Shown here: one piece after another, positions 39,039-49,701 of the stretch | Layout: every line of letters starts with the position of its first letter | Position numbering within the stretch: position 1 is the first letter of the stretch | Assembly: GCF_001969815.1 (NCBI RefSeq) | Contig: NZ_MRBK01000006.1 | Span: 124,001-188,000, forward strand | Origin: Bacillus swezeyi | GTDB taxonomy: Bacteria; Bacillota; Bacilli; Bacillales; Bacillaceae | Length of the DNA stretch: 64,000 nucleotides | Direction: 5' to 3' | Notes under the pieces: generated by a model | Told to the model about the DNA's origin: nothing | Databases searched by the model: none | The model's input: only the letters and a program-made list of their open reading frames with translations | Position numbers and translations under genes: made by a program

Positions 39039-39710
39039 TTGTTTAAGAAATCTCTTATTTTCATAGCCGGCATTTGCCTTCTTCTCTTTCTCGCCATGCC
39101 CCATTCCTCCGCTTCTGCTGAGGAATCCGCCGATCAGACGGTAGATCAGCTGTTTGATAAGGATACCGGCAAAAGCAAGGAGAAAAAAGAAGACAAAACC
39201 GAGAATAAAAGCAGCCATTCTATTAAGGAAGAGACGGAGAGCGATCCCCCGTCTCCTTCCGTTTCCATATTCGATTTTGTAAAAATGATCGGCGCCTTGC
39301 TGTTCGTGATTTTTCTGATTTACGCTTTGGTTAAATTTATGAACAAACGGAACCGCCTGTTAAAACCCTTTCAGTATGTCGAAAATATCGGCGGAACTTC
39401 GCTCGGCCAGAACAAGTCCGTGCAGCTGATTAAAGTGGGGAACAGGGTGCTTGTCGTCGGTGTCGGCGAAAACATCCAGCTGTTGAAAGAGATTGATGAT
39501 GAAAAAGAATATGAAGACATTCTCGCACAGCATGAAGCAGCTGTGAGCAGCAAGATCGAATGGCAGAAATGGGTGGATCAAGTCAAAGTTCCGGGTGCGC
39601 AAAAACAAGGCGTTAAAGCTTCTTTTTCTGAATCATTAAAAGCACAGCTTTCGGAACTGAAACAAAATCATGCAAAAGGCAGAAAGAAAGGCCAAAATCA
39701 ACATGAATGA
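39039..39710 (+). CDS. fliZ: flagellar biosynthesis protein FliZ (FliO family)
   Basis: Assists assembly of the FliPQR gate. 223 residues from TTG 39039 (LFKKSLIFIAGI), which is eight bases after SD AAAGGGTG; GTG 39030 lies in the SD. N-terminal signal peptide (cleavage likely after ASA, about residue 26), acidic/charged loop, one membrane segment at about 80-100, and a cytoplasmic FliO-type domain (LLKPFQYVENIGGTSLGQNK). Confidence 0.93.
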   Translation: MFKKSLIFIAGICLLLFLAMPHSSASAEESADQTVDQLFDKDTGKSKEKKEDKTENKSSHSIKEETESDPPSPSVSIFDFVKMIGALLFVIFLIYALVKFMNKRNRLLKPFQYVENIGGTSLGQNKSVQLIKVGNRVLVVGVGENIQLLKEIDDEKEYEDILAQHEAAVSSKIEWQKWVDQVKVPGAQKQGVKASFSESLKAQLSELKQNHAKGRKKGQNQHE

Positions 39711-40368
39711 GTTTATTGATTTATTTAATTCAAGCGATGCGGGAAATGTCAGCGCCAGCGTCCGGCTCTTGCTGCTTTTAACTGTATTTTCGATCGCGCC
39801 GGGAATCTTGATCCTGATGACGTGTTTTACAAGGGTTGTCATTGTGTTGTCTTTTGTCCGGACATCTTTGGCGACGCAGTCAATGCCGCCAAACCAGGTG
39901 CTGATCGGACTGGCTTTATTTTTAACGTTTTTCATTATGGGACCGACGTTTTCAGAGATTAATAAAGACGCTCTGACCCCTTTAATGAACAACAAGATCA
40001 CTTTAGATGAAGCATATACGAAAGCTGAAGCTCCGATCAAAGAGTTTATGAGCAAGCATACAAGGCAGAAGGATTTAGCTTTATTTATGAATTACGCAAA
40101 GATGGAAACGCCTGAAGCGGTTGAGGATATACCTCTTTCAACAATGGTTCCCGCGTTTGTCATCTCAGAGTTGAAAACCGCATTTCAAATGGGATTTATG
40201 ATTTTTATTCCGTTCCTGATTATCGATATGGTCGTGGCGAGTGTTTTGATGTCGATGGGGATGATGATGCTTCCGCCCGTCATGATTTCACTGCCGTTTA
40301 AAATTTTGCTTTTTGTCCTTGTAGACGGCTGGTATTTAATCGTTAAATCTTTGCTGCAAAGCTTTTAG
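39703..40368 (+). CDS. fliP: flagellar export gate protein FliP
   Basis: 221-residue core of the FliP5Q4R1 export gate. Four membrane segments; the signature LILMTCFTRVVIVLSFVRT is near residue 40 and MVPAFVISELKTAFQMGF near 155. The ATG at 39703 gives the B. subtilis length and N-terminus, and overlaps fliZ by eight bases; the in-frame ATG at 39670 was rejected. Unlike enterobacterial FliP it has no cleaved signal peptide visible. Confidence 0.97.
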   Translation: MNEFIDLFNSSDAGNVSASVRLLLLLTVFSIAPGILILMTCFTRVVIVLSFVRTSLATQSMPPNQVLIGLALFLTFFIMGPTFSEINKDALTPLMNNKITLDEAYTKAEAPIKEFMSKHTRQKDLALFMNYAKMETPEAVEDIPLSTMVPAFVISELKTAFQMGFMIFIPFLIIDMVVASVLMSMGMMMLPPVMISLPFKILLFVLVDGWYLIVKSLLQSF

Positions 40369-40382
40369 AGTAGGTGCTAAAC

Positions 40383-40652
40383 ATGAATTCAGAATTTGTT
40401 ATATCGATGGCTGAAAGAGCGGTGTACGTGACTTTGCTCATCAGCGGGCCCCTGTTGGCGCTCGCTCTTGCGGTTGGGCTGATCGTCAGCGTTTTTCAGG
40501 CAACGACCCAAATCCAGGAACAGACTCTCGCATTTATACCGAAAATTGTCGCCGTTTTGGTGGGACTGATCATTTTTGGACCGTGGATGCTGTCGACAAT
40601 TTTGTCTTTTGCGACTGAGCTGTTCTCCAATTTAAATCGTTTTGCAGGGTAG
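40383..40652 (+). CDS. fliQ: flagellar export gate protein FliQ
   Basis: 89 residues with two membrane helices (about 15-37 and 55-75) and the family motif FQATTQIQEQTLAFIPKI. The ATG at 40383 has SD AGTAGGTG; GTG 40374 lies in the SD. Confidence 0.97.
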   Translation: MNSEFVISMAERAVYVTLLISGPLLALALAVGLIVSVFQATTQIQEQTLAFIPKIVAVLVGLIIFGPWMLSTILSFATELFSNLNRFAG

Positions 40653-40659
40653 TTTTAAC

Positions 40660-41442
40660 ATGATGTCAATTATTGAATCATTTCCAGCCTTTTTGCTTGT
40701 GTTTGTCAGAATTACGGCATTTTATGTCACGGTGCCTCTATTTTCTTATCGGTCAATTCCAGCCGTTCATAAAATAGGTTTTGCATTTTTTCTTGCGATT
40801 GTCAGTTTCAGCACGATTGAAAAGCCTCCTCAGCTTGATGTTGACGGACTTTATATGCTTTTGATCATGAAGGAGGCGCTGGTCGGACTTCTTCTCGGGC
40901 TGATTGCCTACATGATGATTTCAGCCGTCCAAATCGCCGGATCATTCATTGATTTTCAAATGGGATTTGCTGTGGCAAATGTGATTGATCCTCAAACAGG
41001 CGCGCAAAGCCCTCTGGTCGGACAATTTTTGTACACGATGGCTCTGCTTCTCATGCTGAGCTTGAATGCGCACCATTTGCTGCTTGACGGAATTTACTAC
41101 AGCTATCAATACATCCCAGTCGACCGTCTGGCGCTGTCGTTTGGCAGTGAAGAGTTTGCAGAGTTTATCGCGAAAAGCTTCAACACGATGTTCATTACGG
41201 CTTTTCAACTGTCTGTACCTGTTGTGGCCTGTCTGTTTTTAGTCGATCTGGCACTGGGAATTGTGGCGAGAACGGTACCGCAGCTGAACGTGTTTGTCGT
41301 CGGGCTTCCTCTGAAAATCGCGGTCACCTTTATCATGCTCATCATCTGTATGGCAGTGATGTTCAGCATGATGCAGAATGTGTTCGAATTTGCCATTCGG
41401 ACAATGAGAGATCTATTAAGTTTGCTTGGGGTGGCAGGATGA
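40660..41442 (+). CDS. fliR: flagellar export gate protein FliR
   Basis: 260-residue polytopic membrane protein forming the gate with FliP and FliQ. Starts at ATG 40660 (or 40663) with SD AGGGTAG, which overlaps the end of fliQ. The conserved stretch DFQMGFAVANVIDPQTGAQS is near residue 100. ATGA overlap with flhB. Confidence 0.96.
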   Translation: MMSIIESFPAFLLVFVRITAFYVTVPLFSYRSIPAVHKIGFAFFLAIVSFSTIEKPPQLDVDGLYMLLIMKEALVGLLLGLIAYMMISAVQIAGSFIDFQMGFAVANVIDPQTGAQSPLVGQFLYTMALLLMLSLNAHHLLLDGIYYSYQYIPVDRLALSFGSEEFAEFIAKSFNTMFITAFQLSVPVVACLFLVDLALGIVARTVPQLNVFVVGLPLKIAVTFIMLIICMAVMFSMMQNVFEFAIRTMRDLLSLLGVAG

Positions 41443-42518
41443 AGCTGACGTTGGATTTGCAATTTTTCGCAGGTGAAAAAACAGAAAAAGCGACGCCGAA
41501 AAAACGGCGCGAGACGCGGAAAAAAGGACAGGTTGCCAAAAGCGCCGATGTCAATACAGCGGTCACGCTTCTCATCATCTTTATGGCCTTATTGTTTATC
41601 GGGCCATTGATGAGGGATCGTTTGATCGGCTTGATCGAGAGGTTTTATAAAGATTCGATCACGATGAAGGTGACGGTGGCGAATATTCCCGGGCTGTTTC
41701 GCGACTTGGTGCTGGAATGCGGCCTGCTCATGGGCCCGATATTGCTGACGGCGCTCATTTCAGGTATTTTAAGCAACTATTTGCAAGTCGGATTTTTATT
41801 TGCTCCTGAAGCGGTTAAACCCGATTTAAAAAAGCTCGACCCGATCAAGGGATTCAAGCGGATCTACAGTATCAGGGCGATCGTTGAACTGTTAAAATCC
41901 ATTTTGAAAATCGTCATCGTCGGCGGAGTGACATTCGCCGTTTTATGGCTGAACTTCGGCAAGATTCTCAGAACCCCGCTTTTGTCTCCGGGGGAGGCAT
42001 TATCATTTGTCGGCTGGCTCACCTTTTTAATGGGGGTTTCGGCAGCGGTGGCATTGATTTTTCTTGCAGTTCTCGATTATCTCTATCAGAAGTTCGATTA
42101 TGAAAAAAATATTCGAATGTCTAAACAGGACATTAAAGATGAGTATAAAAAGACTGAAGGCGATCCGCTGATTAAGTCCAAAATCAAGCAAAAACAAAAA
42201 GAAATGGCGATGCGCCGCATGATGCAGGAAGTTCCGAAGGCGGACGTCATCATCACGAACCCGACCCATTATGCCGTCGCTCTTAAATATGACGAAAACA
42301 AAATGGATGCGCCGTTTATCCTGGCTAAAGGGGTCGATCTCATGGCGCTGAAGATCAGGCAGATCGCCAAAGAGCATGATGTCATGACGGTCGAGAACAG
42401 ACCGTTGGCTAGAGCGCTTTATGATCAGGTTGAGATTGACCAGGCCGTTCCGGAAGAATTTTTTAAGGCCATTGCCGAAATCTTAGCCTACGTGTATAAA
42501 ACAAAGCAAAAAATCTAG
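41439..42518 (+). CDS. flhB: flagellar export switch protein FlhB
   Basis: Controls substrate specificity of the export gate. 359 residues: N-terminal FAGEKTEKATPKKRRE motif, four membrane helices (about 30-215), cytoplasmic linker, and the self-cleaving NPTH at 274-277 (in ITNPTHYAVALKY). The C-terminal fragment after the cut is closely mirrored by YlqH (14791-15072). Confidence 0.98.
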   Translation: MKLTLDLQFFAGEKTEKATPKKRRETRKKGQVAKSADVNTAVTLLIIFMALLFIGPLMRDRLIGLIERFYKDSITMKVTVANIPGLFRDLVLECGLLMGPILLTALISGILSNYLQVGFLFAPEAVKPDLKKLDPIKGFKRIYSIRAIVELLKSILKIVIVGGVTFAVLWLNFGKILRTPLLSPGEALSFVGWLTFLMGVSAAVALIFLAVLDYLYQKFDYEKNIRMSKQDIKDEYKKTEGDPLIKSKIKQKQKEMAMRRMMQEVPKADVIITNPTHYAVALKYDENKMDAPFILAKGVDLMALKIRQIAKEHDVMTVENRPLARALYDQVEIDQAVPEEFFKAIAEILAYVYKTKQKI

Positions 42519-42551
42519 TGAATTTTTTAGTTTTAAAAGGAGAGAAACAGC

Positions 42552-44588
42552 ATGTCTGCAAGAGATTTATCTATTTTATCCGGCGTTGTCCTCATTGTGT
42601 CAATGCTAATTATTCCTTTTCCAACATGGATGTTGAGCATCTTAATTATCGTTAATATTTCTCTTGCGTTGATCGTGCTTCTCACCACAATGAACATGCA
42701 AGAACCGCTGCAATTTTCGATTTTCCCTTCTTTATTGCTGCTGCTTACGCTGTTTCGTTTAGGGCTCAATGTATCGACAACACGTTCGATTCTGTCAAAC
42801 GGAGATGCGGGAAAAGTAGTCGAGACTTTCGGATCTTTCGTTGTCGGCGGCAACGTTTTGGTTGGTCTCGTCGTCTTCATCATATTAATTATCATCCAGT
42901 TTATCGTCATTACCAAAGGGGCGGAACGGGTTTCAGAAGTTGCTGCGAGATTTACGCTGGATGCCATGCCGGGAAAACAGATGAGCATCGACGCCGATCT
43001 CAATGCCGGGATGGTGACCGAGCAGGAAGCGAAAGTCCGTCGTGAAAAAGTGGCGCGTGAAGCAGACTTTTATGGAGCGATGGACGGTGCCAGCAAATTT
43101 GTTAAAGGAGATGCGATCGCCGGCATCATTATTGTTCTCATCAACGTCATTTTCGGAATTGTCATTGGCATGCTGCAAAAGCAGATGAGCATTCAGGATG
43201 CCGCATCGCACTTTACGCTGCTGTCTGTAGGGGACGGGATCGTATCACAGCTGCCTGCACTCCTGATCTCAACGGCGACGGGGATTGTCGTGACAAGAGC
43301 CGCCTCAGAAGGAAATCTTGGCCACGATATTACCGGCCAGCTGTTTGCCTATCCTAAGCTCCTATATGTGACAGCCGGAACGATTTGTTTACTCGGAATC
43401 TTCACGCCGATCGGTATTCTGCTGACAGGACCTTTGGCGTTCCTGCTCGCTTTTGGCGGCTACATGCTTTCCAAAGCTGGAGAAGAAAAGGAAAAAGTGG
43501 AAGATATCTTAGAGGAAGAAGCGGAAGTGGACGAGTTAAAAAGTCCGGAAAGCGTTGTGCATCTGCTTGATATTGATCCGATTGAATTCGAATTCGGCTA
43601 CGGGCTGATCCCTCTTGCTGATACGAATCAAGGCGGTGACCTGCTGGACAGAATCGTCATGATCAGACGGCAGCTTGCCATTGAGCTCGGCCTTGTCATT
43701 CCGGTGGTCAGGATCAGGGATAACATCGCTCTTCAGCCGAATGAGTACCGGCTGAAAATCAAAGGAAATGAAGCGGCTAAAGGCGAGCTTCTCCTTGATC
43801 ACTTTTTGGCGATGTCACCGACTGGCGAAGATGATCAGATCGAAGGGATTGACACGGTCGAACCATCCTTTGGCCTCCCGGCTAAATGGATTTCCGAATC
43901 TCAAAAAGATCAGGCCGAAATGCTCGGGTATACGGTCGTCGATCCAGCTTCCGTCGTTTCGACCCATATTACGGAACAAGTGAAAAAGCACGCTCATGAA
44001 CTGATTGGCAGACAGGAAACAAAACAGCTGATCGACCATTTGAAAGAATCGTATCCTGTCCTGGTCGAAGAAGTAACACCGAATCCGCTGTCTGTCGGTG
44101 ATATTCAAAAAGTGCTGGCAAAACTGCTGAAAGAGAAAGTGTCCATCCGGAACTTGGTGACGATTTTTGAAACCTTGGCTGACTACGGAAAACTGACGAC
44201 GGATTCAGACATGCTGACAGAGTATGCAAGACAGGCTCTCGCTAAGCAGATTACAGCCCAATATGCAAGGGAACATGAGACGCTGAAAGTGGTGACCTGC
44301 TCTGGACGCGTTGAGAAGGCTGTTGCCGAAGGCATCCAGCAGACTGAACACGGCAACTATTTATCTCTTGAACCGGTCATTTCTGAAAATATCATTCAGT
44401 CTGTAGCAAGGGAAATCGAGCAGCTTTCATTGAGGCAGGAAGTGCCGATTCTGCTTTGCTCACCGCCTGTGAGGATGTACGTCAAACAGCTTTTGGAACG
44501 CTATTTCCCTGATCTTCCGGTTCTTTCATATAACGAACTGGAGGCCAATGTAGAAGTTCAAAGTATCGGAGTGGTGGATATTCAATGA
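42552..44588 (+). CDS. flhA: flagellar export gate protein FlhA
   Basis: Largest export-gate subunit; proton-coupled, with a cytoplasmic nonameric ring that docks chaperones. 678 residues: eight membrane helices in the first 325, with the FHIPEP-type loop (AARFTLDAMPGKQMSIDADL near residue 140), then a cytoplasmic domain from about 335. SD AAGGAGAG. Its end overlaps flhF by ATGA. Confidence 0.98.
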   Translation: MSARDLSILSGVVLIVSMLIIPFPTWMLSILIIVNISLALIVLLTTMNMQEPLQFSIFPSLLLLLTLFRLGLNVSTTRSILSNGDAGKVVETFGSFVVGGNVLVGLVVFIILIIIQFIVITKGAERVSEVAARFTLDAMPGKQMSIDADLNAGMVTEQEAKVRREKVAREADFYGAMDGASKFVKGDAIAGIIIVLINVIFGIVIGMLQKQMSIQDAASHFTLLSVGDGIVSQLPALLISTATGIVVTRAASEGNLGHDITGQLFAYPKLLYVTAGTICLLGIFTPIGILLTGPLAFLLAFGGYMLSKAGEEKEKVEDILEEEAEVDELKSPESVVHLLDIDPIEFEFGYGLIPLADTNQGGDLLDRIVMIRRQLAIELGLVIPVVRIRDNIALQPNEYRLKIKGNEAAKGELLLDHFLAMSPTGEDDQIEGIDTVEPSFGLPAKWISESQKDQAEMLGYTVVDPASVVSTHITEQVKKHAHELIGRQETKQLIDHLKESYPVLVEEVTPNPLSVGDIQKVLAKLLKEKVSIRNLVTIFETLADYGKLTTDSDMLTEYARQALAKQITAQYAREHETLKVVTCSGRVEKAVAEGIQQTEHGNYLSLEPVISENIIQSVAREIEQLSLRQEVPILLCSPPVRMYVKQLLERYFPDLPVLSYNELEANVEVQSIGVVDIQ

Positions 44589-45694
44589 AAATCAAAAAAT
44601 TTGTAGCTGGTTCGATGCAGGAAGCCACAAAGCAAATTAGACATGAGCTTGGGAATGACGCCGTTATCTTAAACTCCAAAAAGATTGAGAAGAGAAAATG
44701 TTTCGGCTTGATCAAAAAACAAGGTGTTGAAGTGATAGCTGTGTTGGATCAGGACTTCTCCGATGCGAAAAAACCAAAGCAGCCAAAGGCTGCATTGCCT
44801 GAACAAAGCCCTTTACCTGTAAAGTCTGATCAGCTTGATTTGGCCAATCAGGTAAAAGAGCTGAAAGAACTGCTGGAAAAGCGCGATCATGAACAGCCTG
44901 TCGATGTGCTGCCAGAGCCGCTGAAAAAAGCAGACCAGCTCCTGGCTAAACAAGGGGTATCGCCAGCCATCCGAACGAAAGCATTGGGCCGTTTGATCAG
45001 TACTTCTTTAAGAAACGGAGAAGAATGGACGGAAGAAAAGGCGCTTCAACGCTTAACAGACGCTTTAGCCGAGCTCCTTCCCGAAAATCTTGATGAAGGC
45101 TTGGCGATTCGTTCTCAATATGTCGTGCTTTTCGGCTCGACCGGAGTCGGCAAAACAACGACATTAGCCAAACTTGCCGCTTCATCTGTTTTGGAAGAGC
45201 AAAAAAGGATCGCCTTTATTACGACAGACACGTACCGGATAGCGGCGGTCGACCAGCTGAAAACATACGCAGAGCTGCTGAACGCTCCGCTTGAAGTGTG
45301 CTATACGAAAGAGGAATTTAAAGCTGCACAGCAAAAATTCGCTGATTTCGACCATGTCTTTATCGATACGGCGGGCCGCAATTTTAAAGACGGACAATAT
45401 GTCAAGGAACTGAAGGACATGATTCCGTTTGAGCGGCGGATTCAGGCATTTCTCGTTTTGTCCGCAACGAGCAAATACGAAGATATGAAAGAGCTTATCA
45501 GGCAGTTTTCAAGCATCCCGATCGATCAATTGATTTTTACGAAAGTGGATGAAACCGATTCATTGGGGAGCGTCATGAACCTGCTTGCTGAATCGAAAAT
45601 CGGCCTCGGCTATATGACAAACGGCCAGAACGTCCCTGAAGATATCCGCTACTTGTCGAATGCATCATTTGCCAGACTGCTTACGGGGTGTTGA
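44585..45694 (+). CDS. flhF: SRP-type GTPase FlhF
   Basis: Third SRP-family GTPase of the cell; marks sites of flagellar assembly. 369 residues: basic N-terminal B domain ([20 protein letters not shown]), helical N domain, and G domain with G1 [10 protein letters not shown] near 184, DTAGR in FIDTAGRNF, and [10 protein letters not shown]. Forms a homodimer stimulated by FlhG. Overlaps flhA. Confidence 0.97.
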   Translation: MKIKKFVAGSMQEATKQIRHELGNDAVILNSKKIEKRKCFGLIKKQGVEVIAVLDQDFSDAKKPKQPKAALPEQSPLPVKSDQLDLANQVKELKELLEKRDHEQPVDVLPEPLKKADQLLAKQGVSPAIRTKALGRLISTSLRNGEEWTEEKALQRLTDALAELLPENLDEGLAIRSQYVVLFGSTGVGKTTTLAKLAASSVLEEQKRIAFITTDTYRIAAVDQLKTYAELLNAPLEVCYTKEEFKAAQQKFADFDHVFIDTAGRNFKDGQYVKELKDMIPFERRIQAFLVLSATSKYEDMKELIRQFSSIPIDQLIFTKVDETDSLGSVMNLLAESKIGLGYMTNGQNVPEDIRYLSNASFARLLTGC

Positions 45695-45696
45695 AC

Positions 45697-46581
45697 ATGG
45701 ATCAGGCAGAAAGCTTACGAAAACGAATGGAGCTTCGGCTTGCCGAACCGCCCGCCGTCTACCAAAAAAAAGCGAAAACGCTGGCGGTGATAAGCGGCAA
45801 GGGCGGTGTCGGAAAATCCAACCTGTCGCTGAATACGGCTCTTGCGCTTTCAAAAAAAGGGAAAAACGTACTTTTGATCGACCTTGATGTCGGAATGGGT
45901 AATATTGACATTCTGATCGGCCGGCAGACGCTCTATACCATGGTGGATGTGCTGAATCAAAAATTGCCTTTTGACCGCGCTGTGTCAACAGGTCCGGAAG
46001 GCATTCAATATATCTCCGGAGGGACGGGGCTGAACGCGATGTTCGAATTGAACAGAGAGAACTGGTCGTTTTTTCTCAAAGAACTGGCATCTGTTCTGGG
46101 GAATTTTGATTATGTACTGTTTGACATGGGAGCAGGGCTGTCAAAAAATCAGCTGCCCTTCGTCCTTTCAGCGGATGAAATCCTGGTTGTCACCACTCCG
46201 GAACCGACATCGATTATGGATGCTTACAGTGCGATTAAGCATTTAGCTTTAACCGGACAGAAGCTGAAGATCAAGGTCATTGTCAACCGCTGCACAAACC
46301 AAAAAGACGGAATATCCGCCTTTATGCGCCTTTCCGGCACGGTAAACGCTTTTTTGCAGCAAAAGCTGGCATATGCAGGGCCGGTTCCTGAAGACCCTTT
46401 AGTATCAAAAGCTGTTGTTGAACAGCAGCCTTTTCTCCTTAAGTACCCGCGCTCAAAACTGAGCAGGGCGGTTTACCTTTTGGCAGATTCACTGCTTGAA
46501 GACGGCAGGGCACACAGCGATGAAAATCGGTCGTTTATCGATAAATTATCTTCATTTTTGAGGAGGGGCAATACATTATGA
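45697..46581 (+). CDS. flhG: MinD-like ATPase FlhG (YlxH)
   Basis: Controls flagellar number and spacing; activates FlhF GTPase and binds FliM/FliY. 294 residues from the ATG at 45697 (SD GGGGTG). N-terminal [10 protein letters not shown] helix is the FlhF-activating motif. Deviant Walker A GKGGVGKS (34-41); Walker B region [11 protein letters not shown]-terminal membrane-targeting helix near the end (DKLSSFLRR). The stop overlaps cheB by ATGA. Confidence 0.97.
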   Translation: MDQAESLRKRMELRLAEPPAVYQKKAKTLAVISGKGGVGKSNLSLNTALALSKKGKNVLLIDLDVGMGNIDILIGRQTLYTMVDVLNQKLPFDRAVSTGPEGIQYISGGTGLNAMFELNRENWSFFLKELASVLGNFDYVLFDMGAGLSKNQLPFVLSADEILVVTTPEPTSIMDAYSAIKHLALTGQKLKIKVIVNRCTNQKDGISAFMRLSGTVNAFLQQKLAYAGPVPEDPLVSKAVVEQQPFLLKYPRSKLSRAVYLLADSLLEDGRAHSDENRSFIDKLSSFLRRGNTL

Positions 46582-47648
46582 TTCGTGTTCTTGTCGTTGA
46601 CGACTCTGCTTTTATGAGAAAAATGATCACCAAGTTTTTAACCTCCAATCATGAGATTGCTGTAGCAGGAACGGCGAGAAACGGAGAGGAAGCGCTCCAA
46701 AAAATCAAGGAACTCCGTCCGGATGTGGTCACATTAGACATGGAAATGCCTGTGATGAACGGAAAAGAAACATTAAAAAGGATCATGGCCACAGATCCTC
46801 TTCCCGTGATCATGGTTTCGAGCCTGACGCAGCAGGGAGCGGAGATCACCATTGAGTGTCTGGAGCACGGAGCGGTTGATTTTGTCGCGAAGCCTTCAGG
46901 TTCCATTTCCATCGACCTGTACAAAGTAAGGGACATCATGATTGAAAAGGTTTTGACAGCTGGACGGGCGAAAGTGAAGGCCCGACCTGCACCGGAGCCA
47001 AAGCCTGCATCAGATAAAAAACCAGTTTTGATGAGCGGCAGCCGGCCCGTCCGTTCGCCAGCTGCAAAACAGCTTGTTTGCATCGGTACATCAACAGGGG
47101 GACCGAGAGCGCTGCAAAGAGTGCTCCCTAAGCTTCCCAAAACCCTAAAGGCGCCTGTTTTTGTTGTTCAGCATATGCCCGCAGGGTTTACGGCCTCATT
47201 GGCAAACAGGCTGAACCACCTCTCAGAAGTAACCGTGAAGGAGGCTGAAAACGGTGAGAGAGCTCAGGACGGCTGGGTCTATATTGCACCCGGAGGAAAA
47301 AACATGGCAGTGCATCTTGAGCAGGGCGAACTGGTGATTTCACTCGATGACCGCGACACAGCCAGCCGCCATAAACCATCTGTCGACTACTTGTTCAGCT
47401 CGCTCGCATCTCTCAGAGATTTTGAAAAAATCGCCGTCATTATGACAGGAATGGGAAGCGACGGGACTGAAGGCGTCAAAGGTCTTTTAACACATGCGGG
47501 CGGCAAGGTTATCGCCGAATCTGCCGAATCATCCGTCGTATTCGGGATGCCCAAGGCGGTCATAAACACCGGACTTGCAGATGAGATCAGACATGTTGAT
47601 GAGATTGCTGCAGCTATTATGACGTATATGAAAAAAGAAAGGGCGTGA
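46578..47648 (+). CDS. cheB: chemotaxis protein-glutamate methylesterase CheB
   Basis: Demethylates and deamidates receptor glutamates in adaptation. 356 residues: receiver domain with Asp54 ([11 protein letters not shown]), Pro/Lys linker (about 132-160), and C-terminal esterase with triad Ser172 (GTSTGG), His199 (QHMPAG) and Asp295 (GMGSDG). SD AGGAGGGG. No CheR gene is in the window; in B. subtilis it is elsewhere. Confidence 0.98.
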   Translation: MIRVLVVDDSAFMRKMITKFLTSNHEIAVAGTARNGEEALQKIKELRPDVVTLDMEMPVMNGKETLKRIMATDPLPVIMVSSLTQQGAEITIECLEHGAVDFVAKPSGSISIDLYKVRDIMIEKVLTAGRAKVKARPAPEPKPASDKKPVLMSGSRPVRSPAAKQLVCIGTSTGGPRALQRVLPKLPKTLKAPVFVVQHMPAGFTASLANRLNHLSEVTVKEAENGERAQDGWVYIAPGGKNMAVHLEQGELVISLDDRDTASRHKPSVDYLFSSLASLRDFEKIAVIMTGMGSDGTEGVKGLLTHAGGKVIAESAESSVVFGMPKAVINTGLADEIRHVDEIAAAIMTYMKKERA

Positions 47649-47653
47649 CTCAT

Positions 47654-49678
47654 ATGGATATGAATCAATATTTAGACGTCTTTATTGAAGAAAGTAAAGA
47701 ACATTTGCAAACCTGTAATGAAAAATTGCTCGAACTCGAAAAAAATCCAACAGATCTTCAGCTTGTCCATGATATTTTCAGAGCGGCTCACACCTTAAAA
47801 GGCATGAGCGCAACAATGGGCTATGAAGATATGGCTCATTTAACACACACCCTTGAAAATGTGCTGGATGCCATCCGCAATGAGGAGATGACGATTACTC
47901 CCGAATGGATGGATGTCATGTTTGAAGCGCTTGATGACCTGGAAGCGATCGTCCTTTCGATCATTGAGGGAGGCGACGGCAAGCGGGATGTCTCCGAAGT
48001 CTGCGCCAAGCTCGATGTAACCGGTGCAAGCAAAGAAACTGCAGCAGCAGAAACAGCTGAAGCATCTTCGGAAACGAAATGGTCGTATGACGAATTCCAA
48101 AGAACGGTCATTGCCGAAGCGGAGGAGCAAGGCTTTAAATGCTATGAAATTTCCGTTTCTCTTAAAGAGGACTGCCTATTAAAAGGCGTTCGGGTCTACA
48201 TGGTTTTCGAACAGCTGAACGATATCGGCGAGGTCGTCAAAACCATCCCGGACACGGAAGTGCTTGAGGCGGAGGATTTTGATTCCGAGTTTGTCATTTG
48301 CTTTTTAAGCAAACTTACGGAAGAGGAGATTTTCAATAAAATAAACAGCGTTTCTGAAATCGAGAAAATAAATGTAACAGAGCTGAAAAACGATTTTTCA
48401 GCGGCGGCCGAACCAGAAAAGCCGGCCCCTGAAAAAGAAGCAGCTCCAACAGAAAAGGAGAAAAAGCCGGAAAAACCGGCAAAGCAGGCGAATGGCAAAA
48501 ATGAAGCTGCAAAACCGGCAGCAGGCGGAGGAACGAAAACGATCCGCGTCAACATCGACCGCCTCGATTCTCTCATGAACCTCTTTGAAGAGCTTGTCAT
48601 TGACAGGGGGCGTTTGGAACAAATCGCCAAAGAACTTGAGCACAGTGAATTAACGGAAACCGTCGAGCGAATGACAAGGATTTCCGGAGATTTGCAATCG
48701 ATCATCCTGAATATGAGAATGGTGCCGGTTGAGACTGTCTTCAACCGCTTCCCGCGCATGGTCCGCCAGCTGACGAAGGAATTAAATAAAAAGATTGAAC
48801 TTTCCATATTCGGAGCGGATACAGAACTTGACAGGACGGTCATCGACGAAATCGGCGATCCGCTCGTCCATCTATTAAGAAACAGCCTTGACCACGGTGT
48901 TGAAGCACCTGAAATCAGGGTTAAAAACGGAAAGCCTGAAACAGGTCAAGTCCGCCTGAAAGCATATCACAGCGGAAACCATGTCTTTATCGAGGTTGAG
49001 GATGACGGAGCGGGGATCAACCGCAAAAAAGTGCTCGAAAAAGCGCTCGAACGAAACGTCATTACTGAACGGGATGCGGAAACAATTGAAGATCATGAGA
49101 TCGATGCGCTGATTTTTGCTCCGGGATTTTCAACCGCTGATCAAATTTCAGATATTTCCGGGCGCGGCGTCGGCTTGGATGTTGTCAAAAGCAAGCTCGA
49201 ATCATTGGGCGGATCTGTCAGCATTAAATCAAGCGAAGGTGAAGGATCGCTCTTTTCGATCCAGCTGCCGCTGACACTTTCGATCATTTCCGTGCTTTTA
49301 GTCAAACTTGAAAAAGAAACATTCGCGATCCCGATTTCTTCTATTATAGAAACGGCTGTCGTTGAAAAGAAAGATATCCTTCAGACACATGACCGCGAAG
49401 TGATTGATTTCAGGGGCCATATCGTACCGGTTGTTTACCTGAAAGAGCAGTTTAAAGTTGAGGATTCTTCAGATGACCTTGACCAGCTTCATGTCATCGT
49501 CGTGAAAAAAGGAGACAAGCTGACTGCATTTGTCGTCGATTCCTTTATCGGACAGCAGGAAGTCGTATTAAAATCATTAGGTGATTATTTAACAAATGTC
49601 TTTGCCATTTCTGGAGCGACGATTTTGGGAGACGGACAAGTTGCGCTGATCATTGATTGCAACGCCCTTATTAAATAG
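47654..49678 (+). CDS. cheA: chemotaxis histidine kinase CheA
   Basis: Receptor-coupled kinase that phosphorylates CheY and CheB. 674 residues from the ATG at 47654 (SD AAGGG); GTG 47645 overlaps the cheB stop. P1 HPt domain with His46 (RAAHTLKG), P2 (about 145-245), Ala/Pro/Lys linker, P3 dimerisation, P4 ATPase with N box (RNSLDHGVE) and G boxes (DDGAGI, GRGVGLDVV), and a CheW-like P5 at the end. Confidence 0.98.
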   Translation: MDMNQYLDVFIEESKEHLQTCNEKLLELEKNPTDLQLVHDIFRAAHTLKGMSATMGYEDMAHLTHTLENVLDAIRNEEMTITPEWMDVMFEALDDLEAIVLSIIEGGDGKRDVSEVCAKLDVTGASKETAAAETAEASSETKWSYDEFQRTVIAEAEEQGFKCYEISVSLKEDCLLKGVRVYMVFEQLNDIGEVVKTIPDTEVLEAEDFDSEFVICFLSKLTEEEIFNKINSVSEIEKINVTELKNDFSAAAEPEKPAPEKEAAPTEKEKKPEKPAKQANGKNEAAKPAAGGGTKTIRVNIDRLDSLMNLFEELVIDRGRLEQIAKELEHSELTETVERMTRISGDLQSIILNMRMVPVETVFNRFPRMVRQLTKELNKKIELSIFGADTELDRTVIDEIGDPLVHLLRNSLDHGVEAPEIRVKNGKPETGQVRLKAYHSGNHVFIEVEDDGAGINRKKVLEKALERNVITERDAETIEDHEIDALIFAPGFSTADQISDISGRGVGLDVVKSKLESLGGSVSIKSSEGEGSLFSIQLPLTLSIISVLLVKLEKETFAIPISSIIETAVVEKKDILQTHDREVIDFRGHIVPVVYLKEQFKVEDSSDDLDQLHVIVVKKGDKLTAFVVDSFIGQQEVVLKSLGDYLTNVFAISGATILGDGQVALIIDCNALIK

Positions 49679-49701
49679 AAAGCGAAAGGAGAGCGATCCT
49701 C

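Noticed and set aside
48196-48843. 215-codon - strand frame opposite cheA
   Set aside because: Ser/Phe repeats mirror the Ala/Lys/Glu linker of CheA; no independent support.
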